Positions 33,350 to 40,247 of a DNA stretch of 64,000 bases are shown one piece after another. Position numbers and translations under genes: made by a program. Source of the stretch: Streptomyces roseus (GTDB taxonomy: Bacteria > Actinomycetota > Actinomycetes > Streptomycetales > Streptomycetaceae). The stretch lies in the NCBI RefSeq assembly GCF_001044425.1, contig NZ_LFML01000068.1, positions 224,795 through 288,794 on the forward strand, read 5' to 3'. Below the pieces are notes generated by a model. It did not search any database. It saw only the letters and a program-made list of their open reading frames with translations, and was not told the origin of the DNA. Positions within the stretch are counted from its first letter, which is position 1, and each line of letters starts with the position of its first letter.

Positions 33350-33380
33350 GGGCCCGCGCCACCCACCATGGCGCGGGCCC
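33350..33380. terminator. Hairpin after the clt-like repeats
   Basis: Perfect 12-bp stem GGGCCCGCGCCA / TGGCGCGGGCCC with a CCCACCA loop, 24 bp before the next start codon. Either terminates traB transcription or acts as a leader element of the following gene. Confidence 0.6.
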
Positions 33381-33404
33381 GACCCATACCCGGGAGGCAT
33401 GCAC

Positions 33405-33872
33405 ATGCCCCACGAACCCGCCATCCACCACCCCGAACCCATCACCCGGCAGCCCGCCCCGGCCACCACGCCGGTGCCGCTCGTACCCGTCTTCCCCGAG
33501 CAGGCGGGCGTCGCGCTGGTGACCCTGCCGGACGGGACCCGCACCCTCGCCTACACCCACCCCGTCCCCGCAGAACCCGCCCCCGTCCCGGCGCGGGCTG
33601 CGGGGGTTCCGGGGTGGGCGAAGACGACCGCGCTCCTCGCCCCGACCCTCGGCGGAGGCATCGGCGCGGCCGGAATCGGAATCTCCTACGCCGCCCCCGG
33701 AATCCTCGCGATGGCCGAAGCGCTCTGGGCGGCCGTCGCTCTCATCGCCGCCGGCGGCACCGTTCTCCTCCTGGGCCGGAGTCGACGTGCGCCAGCCTCC
33801 ACGCACATCACGCAGCACATCACCGCGACCGGCTTGTTCGGCCGAGCCCGAGGCACCATCCACCACGGGTAG
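33405..33872 (+). CDS. Small membrane protein of the AICE
   Basis: 155 aa. ATG 33405 has GGAGG (33393-33397) at 7-nt spacing; the ATG at 33399 is too close to it. Pro-rich N-terminal half (~1-70), two adjacent hydrophobic segments (LLAPTLGGGIGAAGIGISYA, EALWAAVALIAAGGTVLLL) and a basic tail. Matches no family I can name; similar proteins with an N-terminal proline-rich arm and a membrane hairpin are common between traB and replication genes in Streptomyces elements. Confidence 0.65.
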   Translation: MPHEPAIHHPEPITRQPAPATTPVPLVPVFPEQAGVALVTLPDGTRTLAYTHPVPAEPAPVPARAAGVPGWAKTTALLAPTLGGGIGAAGIGISYAAPGILAMAEALWAAVALIAAGGTVLLLGRSRRAPASTHITQHITATGLFGRARGTIHHG

Positions 33873-33878
33873 CCGGGC

Positions 33879-34208
33879 ATGGCCGCGTACCGGTACCTGA
33901 ACTGGGGCGATGCCAGCCACTACGACCGGACCCGGGACCTGCCGTGCGTGCTCTGCGGCAGGCCCACCCCGCTCCGCTCCCACACGGCGGAGCCCGTGCA
34001 CAAGGTGTGCGCCGAGGACTGGAACGCGGGCAACCCCGACCAGCCCCGCCGCTACACCCTCCCCGCCAAGGACAAGCCCCAGTACGACGTCGGGACTTGG
34101 CGCTTCCACAACGACGGGCTCAACACAGCGACCCCGCGCCGGACCGCGGTCACCGAACTGCGCCCGCCCGGACCGGAGGACGGGCCCCTCGACCTCTTCG
34201 CCGCCTGA
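33879..34208 (+). CDS. Hypothetical protein with CxxC/CxxH-type zinc site
   Basis: 109 aa. Begins 6 bp after the membrane-protein stop. LPCVLCGRPTPLRSHTAEPVHKVCAEDW holds C-x2-C plus H and C, a plausible treble-clef-like zinc site; the C-terminal half is acidic and Pro-rich. No family recognised. Good codon bias and tight packing support it as real. Confidence 0.6.
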   Translation: MAAYRYLNWGDASHYDRTRDLPCVLCGRPTPLRSHTAEPVHKVCAEDWNAGNPDQPRRYTLPAKDKPQYDVGTWRFHNDGLNTATPRRTAVTELRPPGPEDGPLDLFAA

Positions 34209-34234
34209 CCCGAACCCCACTGAGGAGAAGCCCT

Positions 34235-34414
34235 ATGGGCCGCACCACCCTGCCCTTGAGTGAGCGCATCGCGGACGCCGCCGCCCTGTTCGCCAGCAAG
34301 CGCACCGTCCGTTGCCCGCACCCCGGATGCCGCGTGAGCGTTCGCTACCGCGCCGTCACCCCGGAGGAAGCCCAGCGCCTCACAGGCCTGGCCACCGACC
34401 ACACCCGCCACTGA
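34235..34414 (+). CDS. Short zinc-ribbon-like hypothetical protein
   Basis: 59 aa, ATG 34235 with GAGGAG at 34222-34227. Sequence includes TVRCPHPGCRVSVRYRAVTP, a C-x4-C motif with neighbouring His residues, and ends in a short helix. Too small for functional inference. Kept because of its ribosome binding site, codon bias and position in the operon. Confidence 0.55.
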   Translation: MGRTTLPLSERIADAAALFASKRTVRCPHPGCRVSVRYRAVTPEEAQRLTGLATDHTRH

Positions 34415-34423
34415 CAGGCCGAA

Positions 34424-34452
34424 GGCGGCCCCGCCTCGACAACCGGGCCGCC
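34424..34452. terminator. Hairpin upstream of the methyltransferase gene
   Basis: 8-bp stem GGCGGCCC / GGGCCGCC (34424-34431 with 34445-34452), 40 bp before the methyltransferase ATG. It has the same GGCGGCCC core as the hairpin before the prim-pol gene (35777-35816). Confidence 0.45.
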
Positions 34453-34491
34453 CTCGTCTTCCAGCACGCTCACGAACTGGAGACATCCAGC

Positions 34492-35769
34492 ATGACCCAT
34501 CCCATCCACGTCCCGCCGCAGGGCGGAAACATCAGCCTGTGCACCGGGTCCGGTGCGCTGGACCTGGCCGTGGAAGCCGTCACCGGCCTGTCTACGGTCA
34601 TGGTCGGCGAGAAGGACCCGGCCGCGTCCCGGCTCCTCGCCGCCCGTATGCCCCATGCCCACAACCTGGGTGACCTGACCGGGGTCGACTGGGCGGCGTT
34701 GTCCGTCTCGCTGCCGCGCCCGGTGACGCTGACGGCCGGGTTTCCCTGCCAGGACATCTCCAACGCCGGACCTCGGGGAGGAATCGCCGGTGACCGCTCG
34801 GGACTGTGGAAAACCATCGCCCACGCCATTCGCCACCTTCGACCCCGCCTCGTGTTCCTGGAAAACGTCGCCGCCATCCGAAGCCGCGGACTCGACACCG
34901 TCGCCGCCGACCTGGCCGCGATCGGGTACGACGCGCGGTGGATGTGCCTACGCGCTGGAGATCCCGAGGTCGGAGCCTGCCACCGGCGCGACCGCTGGTT
35001 CGCCGTCGCCTATCCCGCTGCTGAAGACCCCCACCTCACAGCTCGGACGGAACGGGGGACCGCAGCACCCGGACAAACGCAAGGCCGGCGGGCACGGGCC
35101 CACGCTGGAGGACGAAGTGGTCTTCTTGCTACCCCCGAGCGGCCGCTGACCCTGCTGCCCACCCCGGCCGCCGCCGACGGCACCGGCGGCCCCGGCACCT
35201 CCCCCAAGCGCAGGGGCGGGATGAACCTGCGCACGGCGGTGACGCTTCTGCCCACCCCGGCGGCCCGGGACTGGAAGTCCGGCGCCTCCAACCTCCTGGA
35301 CACCAACTCCCGCCCGCTGAACGAGGTGGTGGTCAACCTGCTGCCCACGCCGAAGGCCTCGGACGGGCCGCACGGCGGGCCGAACCAGCGCGACCGGGCC
35401 GGACACTACTACCTGCCCGGCCAGGCCGTCCGCCTCGACGGCGCGTGGCTGGCCACCAACGGCACCGACTACAGACCCGCCATCCACCGCTGGGAAACCG
35501 TCCTCGGACGCCCCGCGCCGGAGCCGACCGAGCCGGGCACGAAGGGCAACCGCCGACTGTCCCCGGCCTTCGTCGAATGGATGATGGGCGCCGCCCCCGG
35601 CTGGGTCACCAGCCCGGACCTGGGCCTGTCCCGCTCCGACCAGCTCAAGATCCTCGGCAACGGCGTCGTCATCCACCAGGCCGCACACGCCTACCGCGCC
35701 CTGCTCGCCACCCTCACCACCGTGGCCGCGAGCCCGGCCGCGGCCCAGCTCGCCCTGGACATCGCCTAG
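34492..35769 (+). CDS. C5-cytosine DNA methyltransferase (orphan)
   Basis: 425 aa. Motif I ISLCTGSGALDLAVEAV, motif IV with catalytic Cys in AGFPCQDISNAG, motif VI LVFLENV, motif VIII CHRRDRWFAVAY, and motif X LKILGNGVV near the C-terminus. The region between VIII and IX holds three LLPTP-x-A repeats (near residues 215, 247 and 283), a feature I associate with phage/plasmid Dcm-like enzymes; it likely forms the target-recognition part. No restriction endonuclease gene is nearby, so it probably shields the element from host restriction during transfer. The target sequence cannot be read from the protein. Confidence 0.9.
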   Translation: MTHPIHVPPQGGNISLCTGSGALDLAVEAVTGLSTVMVGEKDPAASRLLAARMPHAHNLGDLTGVDWAALSVSLPRPVTLTAGFPCQDISNAGPRGGIAGDRSGLWKTIAHAIRHLRPRLVFLENVAAIRSRGLDTVAADLAAIGYDARWMCLRAGDPEVGACHRRDRWFAVAYPAAEDPHLTARTERGTAAPGQTQGRRARAHAGGRSGLLATPERPLTLLPTPAAADGTGGPGTSPKRRGGMNLRTAVTLLPTPAARDWKSGASNLLDTNSRPLNEVVVNLLPTPKASDGPHGGPNQRDRAGHYYLPGQAVRLDGAWLATNGTDYRPAIHRWETVLGRPAPEPTEPGTKGNRRLSPAFVEWMMGAAPGWVTSPDLGLSRSDQLKILGNGVVIHQAAHAYRALLATLTTVAASPAAAQLALDIA

Positions 35770-35776
35770 ATACGCC

Positions 35777-35816
35777 GAGGGCGGCCCCCGTCTCGCCAAA
35801 GTCCGGGGCCGCCCTC
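35777..35816. terminator. Hairpin upstream of the prim-pol gene
   Basis: Perfect 12-bp stem GAGGGCGGCCCC / GGGGCCGCCCTC with a 16-nt loop, between the methyltransferase stop and the prim-pol start. Probable terminator of the upstream unit, with the following GGAGGTCTCCAGCATGACCC leader resembling that of the methyltransferase. Confidence 0.6.
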
Positions 35817-35854
35817 ATCCACAACCCAACAACAGATCTGTGGAGGTCTCCAGC

Positions 35855-36709
35855 ATGACCCATACCGCCCCCTCCCCGCAGCTGCGCGCGGCACTCGGCC
35901 TCGCCGAGCGGGGCATCCCCGTCCTGCCGCTGCGGGCCGGCAAGGGCCCCATGGGCAACTGCGCCGCCTGCCAGAAGAACGCCTGTGGCGGCCGGCCGAA
36001 CATGCAGACTCCCGGCCCGTGCACCTGCCCCCGCCCCTGCCACGCCTGGGCCGCCGCCACCACCAACCCCGCCGTCCTCGCATCCGCCCCGTGGGCTGGG
36101 GCCTGGCGGCAGGCTGCCGCGGTGGCCTACCACCCCGGCGGCGCCAGGCTCACCGTCGTGGACCTGGATCACTCGGACGCGGTGGCCTGGGCCCACGCGA
36201 ACCTGCCCGCTACCCGGACGGTGGTGACCACCCGCGGGGAGCACTGGATCTACCTGGGCACCATGCGGTCCGTGAACGGCGTGCGGGACGGCATCGACAT
36301 CAAATCCGCTGCCTCCTACGCCCGGTGGCGCGGAGTCGGCAGCGGCACGCCGCGGCCGCTCCCGGACGCCGTCCGCGCACTGGCCGACAAGACCCCGGCT
36401 GTCGCCCGCGCGGCCTCCGGCACGGTCAGCGTGGCGCGGCCGGCCGGGGGCGGGGAGTGCCCGCACCGGTCGCCGGTGTACCTGGAGCGGGGGATCGCGA
36501 TGGCGGAGCGGCAGATCACCACCGCACAGAGCGGGGTGCACGCGATTGTCTACCGGACGTTCTTGGCGGTGCTGTCCGCGCACGGCCGGTGCGGCTGCCT
36601 CACCGAGGCCCACGTCGGCCGGCTGTTCACCGCTGCGCAGGCCAAGGGCGAGTCTCTGCGGCACTGCACGACGGCCTGGTCCAACGCCTGTGCCGCTCTG
36701 GGGATGTGA
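35855..36709 (+). CDS. Bifunctional DNA primase/polymerase (prim-pol domain)
   Basis: 284 aa; ATG with GGAGG (35842-35846) at 8-nt spacing. Prim-pol features: ALGLAERGIPVLPLRAGKGP start, a Cys-rich insertion (CAACQKNACGG, CTCPRPCHAW), metal-binding VVDLDHSDAVAW, the RGEHWIYLG strand corresponding to the nucleotide-binding His, and GIDIKSAASYARWRGVGSG. It would prime and extend DNA during autonomous replication of the excised element. The helicase gene begins one base after its stop, forming a primase-helicase pair; this replaces the RepSA-type initiator of pSAM2. Confidence 0.87.
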   Translation: MTHTAPSPQLRAALGLAERGIPVLPLRAGKGPMGNCAACQKNACGGRPNMQTPGPCTCPRPCHAWAAATTNPAVLASAPWAGAWRQAAAVAYHPGGARLTVVDLDHSDAVAWAHANLPATRTVVTTRGEHWIYLGTMRSVNGVRDGIDIKSAASYARWRGVGSGTPRPLPDAVRALADKTPAVARAASGTVSVARPAGGGECPHRSPVYLERGIAMAERQITTAQSGVHAIVYRTFLAVLSAHGRCGCLTEAHVGRLFTAAQAKGESLRHCTTAWSNACAALGM

Positions 36710-36710
36710 C

Positions 36711-38186
36711 ATGCCCGAGGACGAGAAGAACCCGGCGGCCCGCGAGGTCATCACCGACTACGCCCAGGCCCACTTTCGCTACTTCCGCACCGTCGACGGA
36801 ACCGTCTACGCCCAACGCAACGGCCACCCCGTGGCCCGCCCGATGCGCTCCCAGGGCACCGCCGGAAGCCACCGGCAGGAACTCATGGTCGGCCTGTTCA
36901 ACGACGGCCGAGGCGTCTTCAACGGAACCGCGATGAAAGAGGCACTCGACTTGATCGAAGCACTCGCACTCACCCAGGACGTACAGCCCGTCCACATCCG
37001 CGTCGCTCCCGGCTTCGACGGGGCGACCTGGCTGGACCTGGGCCGCGACGACGGCCAGTCCGTCCGCATCCACCCCACCGGCTGGGACATCCGCATCCCC
37101 GACCCCAGGGAGGTGTGCTGGCGGCGCACTCAGCTCACCGGGGAACTCCCCATCCCGGCAAAGGACACCGACGGCAAGGGCATCGACCTGCTCATGCGGC
37201 TGGTCAACTTCTCCAGCGCCCAGAGCGAGGGCCTGGCCTTGGCCTGGCTCGTCGGCTGCCTTGGCCCCGACGTCCCTGTCCCCGCCCCCTTCCTCACCGG
37301 ACCCCAGGGCGCCGGCAAGTCCACCGCCGGGAAGATGCTCCTGCGGATCATCGAAGGCATGAGCGCAGACCTGCGCCGCCCGCCCAAAGACGAGGAGAAC
37401 CTGATCACCGCCGTCGCCGCCGGATGGATCACCGGCCTGGACAACCTCTCCCACCTCGGCCCGGACCTGTCCGACCTCATGTGCTGCATCGTCACCGGTG
37501 GCGAGAACGTCAAACGCGCCCTGTTCACCGACGGCGATGTCGTCCGCGCCCGCTACCGCCGCCCCCTCCTCCTCACCGGGATCGACGTCGGCGTGATCCG
37601 TCCCGACCTCGCCGAACGCCTCCTGCCCCTGCGCCTGGAACGCCCCCGCGTGCGGCGCACCGAGGAGGAGCTGTGGGCCGAGTTCGCCGAGTCGCTGCCC
37701 GTGATCCTCGGCTCCGTCCTCGACCTCGCCGTCAGCGTCCGCGCCGCCCAGGCCGACATCCCCACCGACCTGCGCATGGCCGACTTCGCCCACCTGTGCG
37801 CACAGCTCGACGCCGCCCGCAGCCTCGGCGCGCTGGACTCCTACCGGGCCAGCCTGGACGACCTCAACGACGACGTCATCGAGGGCGACCTCCTAGCCCA
37901 GACCGTCCTCAAGCACGCCGCCGGCAACGCGCCCGGCACCGAGGTCCGGATGACCTCCGCCGAGTGGCTGCACGGCCTTACCCAGCTCTACACCGGCGAC
38001 GAGTTCCGGCCCCTGCCCAAAGGCTGGCCTACCACCGGCAAAGTCCTCTCCGACCGCCTCAAGCGCCTCCAGCCCGTCCTCGCTGCCCGCGGCGTCCTCG
38101 TCGACTGGGGCCGCACGAAAGCCGCCCGGTACATCGAAATGACCCGGCCCGAGCCCTCTCAGGACGAGCAAGAGCAGCTCTCCTAA
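36711..38186 (+). CDS. Replication helicase/ATPase partner of the prim-pol
   Basis: 491 aa, ATG 36711 immediately after the prim-pol stop. N-terminal ~130 residues are a DNA-binding or adaptor region; the P-loop AAA motor follows with Walker A FLTGPQGAGKSTAGKML (~195-210), Walker B-like AGWITGLDNLSHL and sensor RRPLLLTGIDVG. C-terminal ~110 residues (SAEWLHGLTQLYTG..., TTGKVLSDRLKRLQPVLAARG) form a winged helix as in phage/plasmid D5-like primase-helicases. Together with the prim-pol gene it forms the element's replication module. Iteron-like repeats lie ~190 bp downstream. Confidence 0.8.
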   Translation: MPEDEKNPAAREVITDYAQAHFRYFRTVDGTVYAQRNGHPVARPMRSQGTAGSHRQELMVGLFNDGRGVFNGTAMKEALDLIEALALTQDVQPVHIRVAPGFDGATWLDLGRDDGQSVRIHPTGWDIRIPDPREVCWRRTQLTGELPIPAKDTDGKGIDLLMRLVNFSSAQSEGLALAWLVGCLGPDVPVPAPFLTGPQGAGKSTAGKMLLRIIEGMSADLRRPPKDEENLITAVAAGWITGLDNLSHLGPDLSDLMCCIVTGGENVKRALFTDGDVVRARYRRPLLLTGIDVGVIRPDLAERLLPLRLERPRVRRTEEELWAEFAESLPVILGSVLDLAVSVRAAQADIPTDLRMADFAHLCAQLDAARSLGALDSYRASLDDLNDDVIEGDLLAQTVLKHAAGNAPGTEVRMTSAEWLHGLTQLYTGDEFRPLPKGWPTTGKVLSDRLKRLQPVLAARGVLVDWGRTKAARYIEMTRPEPSQDEQEQLS

Positions 38187-38214
38187 CTGCGCGCCGCACG
38201 TGGGGCCCGCACAA

Positions 38215-38259
38215 GCAAGAGGAGCACCCCGGCCCGGCGACGGGCGGTGCTCCTCTTGC
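38215..38259. terminator. Terminator after the replication genes
   Basis: Perfect 14-bp stem GCAAGAGGAGCACC / GGTGCTCCTCTTGC (38215-38228 with 38246-38259), 17-nt loop, 29 bp after the helicase stop. Confidence 0.7.
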
Positions 38260-38375
38260 ACTTCGGCGGCCGCGCCGCCGCCCAAAGGGCGTGCCGCTAC
38301 GCGGCTCGTTCTTCACGCTCGAAGGCGCGCACAACAACAGACACAGCGCCTCTCTTTTCCTAAGTAGAAAGACGC

Positions 38376-38583
38376 TGCGTCACCTGCGTCACTGGGGCAC
38401 CGAAAACCTGCCCTGACCTGCGCTGACAAGGGTGACGCAGAGCCCCAAATCCTGCGTCACCTCGCGTCACCTGCGTCACCCCGTGACGGACGCCTCCGTC
38501 ACCGATGACACAAGCCTCGGCATCCTGCGTCACCCATCTCCGCAGGTCAGGGTCTCGAATGACGCTGATGACGCGGTGACGCA
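38376..38583. repeat. TGCGTCAC iteron-like repeats, candidate replication origin
   Basis: TGCGTCAC at 38376, 38385, 38453, 38472 and 38526, the variant CGCGTCAC at 38463, and inverted copies GTGACGCA at 38432 and 38576. An AT-rich stretch precedes the array. Repeats clustered between replication genes and xis/int suggest an initiator-binding origin, or alternatively excisionase/integrase arm sites. Confidence 0.6.
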
Positions 38584-38634
38584 GGAATCCCGACCTCGGA
38601 CAGACACGGCCGCCCCCGACCCGCCGGAGGACCA

Positions 38635-38871
38635 ATGCCAGCCCGAAGCGACCCCCGCGCCATCCTGCGCGGTGGACTCCCCGACCGTTACCTCACCCCC
38701 GACGACGTCTCCGAACTCCTCGACGTCCCCGTAGAGACCCTCTACCAGTGGCGCAAGAAGCGGACGGGCCCGCCCGGATTCCGCGTCGGCAAGCACACCC
38801 GCTACGACCCCGCCGACCTCTACGACTGGATCGCCGAACAGAAGCGCAACGACATCAGCCAAGCCGCCTGA
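38635..38871 (+). CDS. xis: Excisionase-like HTH protein (AlpA/MerR-type)
   Basis: 78 aa; ATG with GGAGG 7 nt upstream. Wing-helix motif YLTPDDVSELLDVPVETLYQWRKKR followed by GPPGFRVGKHTRYDPADLYDWIAEQ is the standard Xis/helix_turn_helix_17 pattern. In AICEs it directs the integrase toward excision. Lies 71 bp upstream of the integrase start, with a 16-bp-stem hairpin in between. Confidence 0.88.
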   Translation: MPARSDPRAILRGGLPDRYLTPDDVSELLDVPVETLYQWRKKRTGPPGFRVGKHTRYDPADLYDWIAEQKRNDISQAA

Positions 38872-38884
38872 CCAAGCGCATCAC

Positions 38885-38921
38885 CACTGAGGGCGGGCCC
38901 ACCCCGGGCCCGCCCTCAGTG
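38885..38921. terminator. Hairpin between xis and int
   Basis: Perfect 16-bp stem (38885-38900 with 38906-38921) around ACCCC, ending 21 bp before the int GTG. It could attenuate read-through from xis into int, keeping integrase and excisionase levels different. Confidence 0.65.
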
Positions 38922-38942
38922 CTACCCAAGAAGGGGCCACAC

Positions 38943-40220
38943 GTGGCAGGCCACATCCAAGATCGCTGGTACAAGACCGAGACCGGACCTGACGGCAAGT
39001 CCGTGCGGGTGAAGACTGCCCGCTACGGTAGTGGGCTCCGCTACCGGGCCCGCTATGTCAGCCCGAGCGGCGCCGAGAAGAGCCGGTCGTTCCCCGACAA
39101 GCAGCGGCGCCTCGCCGAGGCGTGGCTGACGCAGATGGCCGCTGACATGTCGCGCGGGCAGTACATCGACCCTGACGCGGGCAAGGTGACGTTCCAGGAC
39201 TACGCCACCACGTGGCTGGCCTCCCAGACGACCGACATGTCGACGATCGACGCGATCGACCAGCGCTTTCGGCTGCACATTTTCCCCCACATCGGCCACC
39301 GCCCCATGAGCGCCTTCCTGCCGGCGCACATCCGGGCTTGGGGGCGCGTCCTGCAAGACGCGGGACTTGCAACGTCGTACCAGCGGGTCATCTTCGCCAA
39401 CGTGTCAGCGGTCTTCGGCGCCGCAGTCGACGACGGGATCATCCACCGGAATCCGTGCCGTGCGGGATCCGTGCGGCCGCCCCGCCGGGATGTGAGGAAG
39501 CTCAAGCCGTGGCCGCAGGAACGCGTCCTCGCCGTCCGCGAGGCCCTGCCTGTGCCGTACCGCAAGGTGGTGGATGTCGGTGCCGGATGCGGCTTGCGGC
39601 AAGGGGAGATCTTCGGCCTGGCTGTGGACGAAGTCGACTTCCCTGGGGGCGTCGTGCACGTCGTACGCCAGGTGAAGATGGTCAGGGCGAAGCTGGTGTT
39701 CGCACCGCCGAAGGGTGGCAAGCTGCGTGACGTGCCGCTTCCTGACTCCGTGGCGTTCGCGCTCGCCGAGCACATCACCCAGCGGCCGCCGATCAGCGTC
39801 ACGCTGCCGTGGAAGACGCCTGACGGACCGCCGGTTACGGCTTCACTGCTCTTCTACTCGCGGGAGCGGAAGACGGTGAACCGCAACTTCTTCAACATGC
39901 GGGTGTGGAAGCCGGCGTTGGTCGCAGCCGGCGTCATCCCGCCGCGCGAGCCGGGGGAGCGGTTCACTCAGTCGCGCGAGCACGGGATGCATGCCTTACG
40001 GCACTTCTACGCGTCCGTCCTGCTGGACGCGGGGGAGAACGTCAAGGCCCTGTCGGAGTACCTAGGTCACGGCGACCCCGGGTTTACTCTGCGGACCTAT
40101 ACGCATCTCATGCCCAACAGTCAGGCGCGAGCGCGAAGGGCCGTCGACGGGGTCTTCCGCGGGGGCGGAGACACCGGCGACGGCCCACAGACGGCCCAGG
40201 AGGACGGGAAATCGTCCTGA
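38943..40220 (+). CDS. int: Tyrosine recombinase integrase
   Basis: 425 aa, GTG 38943 after GAAGGGG. N-terminal arm-binding region (~1-75), SAM-like core-binding domain (~83-185) and catalytic domain with R219 (GCGLRQGE), Lys near 257-260 (APPKGGK), H350-x-x-R353 (HALRHFYAS), H376 (LGHGDP) and nucleophile Y386 (RTYTHL). All catalytic residues are present, so it should be active. The stop lies 3 bp from the right att repeat. The att core matches the 3' end of the adjacent murA-like gene, so this enzyme integrates into a protein-coding gene rather than a tRNA. Confidence 0.93.
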   Translation: MAGHIQDRWYKTETGPDGKSVRVKTARYGSGLRYRARYVSPSGAEKSRSFPDKQRRLAEAWLTQMAADMSRGQYIDPDAGKVTFQDYATTWLASQTTDMSTIDAIDQRFRLHIFPHIGHRPMSAFLPAHIRAWGRVLQDAGLATSYQRVIFANVSAVFGAAVDDGIIHRNPCRAGSVRPPRRDVRKLKPWPQERVLAVREALPVPYRKVVDVGAGCGLRQGEIFGLAVDEVDFPGGVVHVVRQVKMVRAKLVFAPPKGGKLRDVPLPDSVAFALAEHITQRPPISVTLPWKTPDGPPVTASLLFYSRERKTVNRNFFNMRVWKPALVAAGVIPPREPGERFTQSREHGMHALRHFYASVLLDAGENVKALSEYLGHGDPGFTLRTYTHLMPNSQARARRAVDGVFRGGGDTGDGPQTAQEDGKSS

Positions 40221-40223
40221 CCT

Positions 40224-40247
40224 GCGGCTTACTTAAATGTCGCGGAA
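40224..40247. repeat. Right att copy (attR) at the MurA-like 3' end
   Basis: GCGGCTTACTTAAATGTCGC plus GGAA; contains the TAA stop (40233-40235) and last codons of the XRE-MurA gene. Matches att1 at 23 of 24 positions and the internal att2 over 16 bases with one mismatch. The target gene stays intact after integration. Confidence 0.85.

Larger units (their letters stand above)
38187..38634. other. Non-coding region with terminator and origin-like repeats
   Basis: 448 bp without a gene. The first part holds a 14-bp-stem hairpin; the second is dominated by TGCGTCAC repeats described separately, with AT-richer DNA (TCTCTTTTCCTAAGTAGAAA) at 38351-38370 between them. Confidence 0.6.
17269..40247. 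mobile_element. Composite integrated region: decayed left unit plus AICE
   Basis: About 23 kb between near-identical att copies, inserted at the 3' end of the XRE-MurA gene. An internal third copy at 21560-21575 splits it into a 4.3-kb left unit (integrase tail plus helicase/DarT/ARH operon) and an 18.7-kb right unit with excisionase, integrase, transfer and replication genes. The tandem arrangement implies two successive integrations at one site, or capture of an older element by a younger one. Gene content of the right unit is that of an actinobacterial integrative and conjugative element using FtsK-like TraB for double-stranded DNA transfer. Confidence 0.85.

Noticed and set aside
36711..38186. 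RepSA-type rolling-circle initiator
   Set aside because: The protein has a P-loop ATPase and winged helix and no HUH or tyrosine nuclease motif; it follows a prim-pol gene.
38376..38583. CRISPR array
   Set aside because: Repeats are 8-mers with irregular spacing and inverted copies, not 25-35-bp repeats with regular spacers; no cas genes present.
17293..40223. tRNA gene as integration target
   Set aside because: No cloverleaf or CCA-end at any att copy; the repeats match the 3' end of the murA-like coding sequence.
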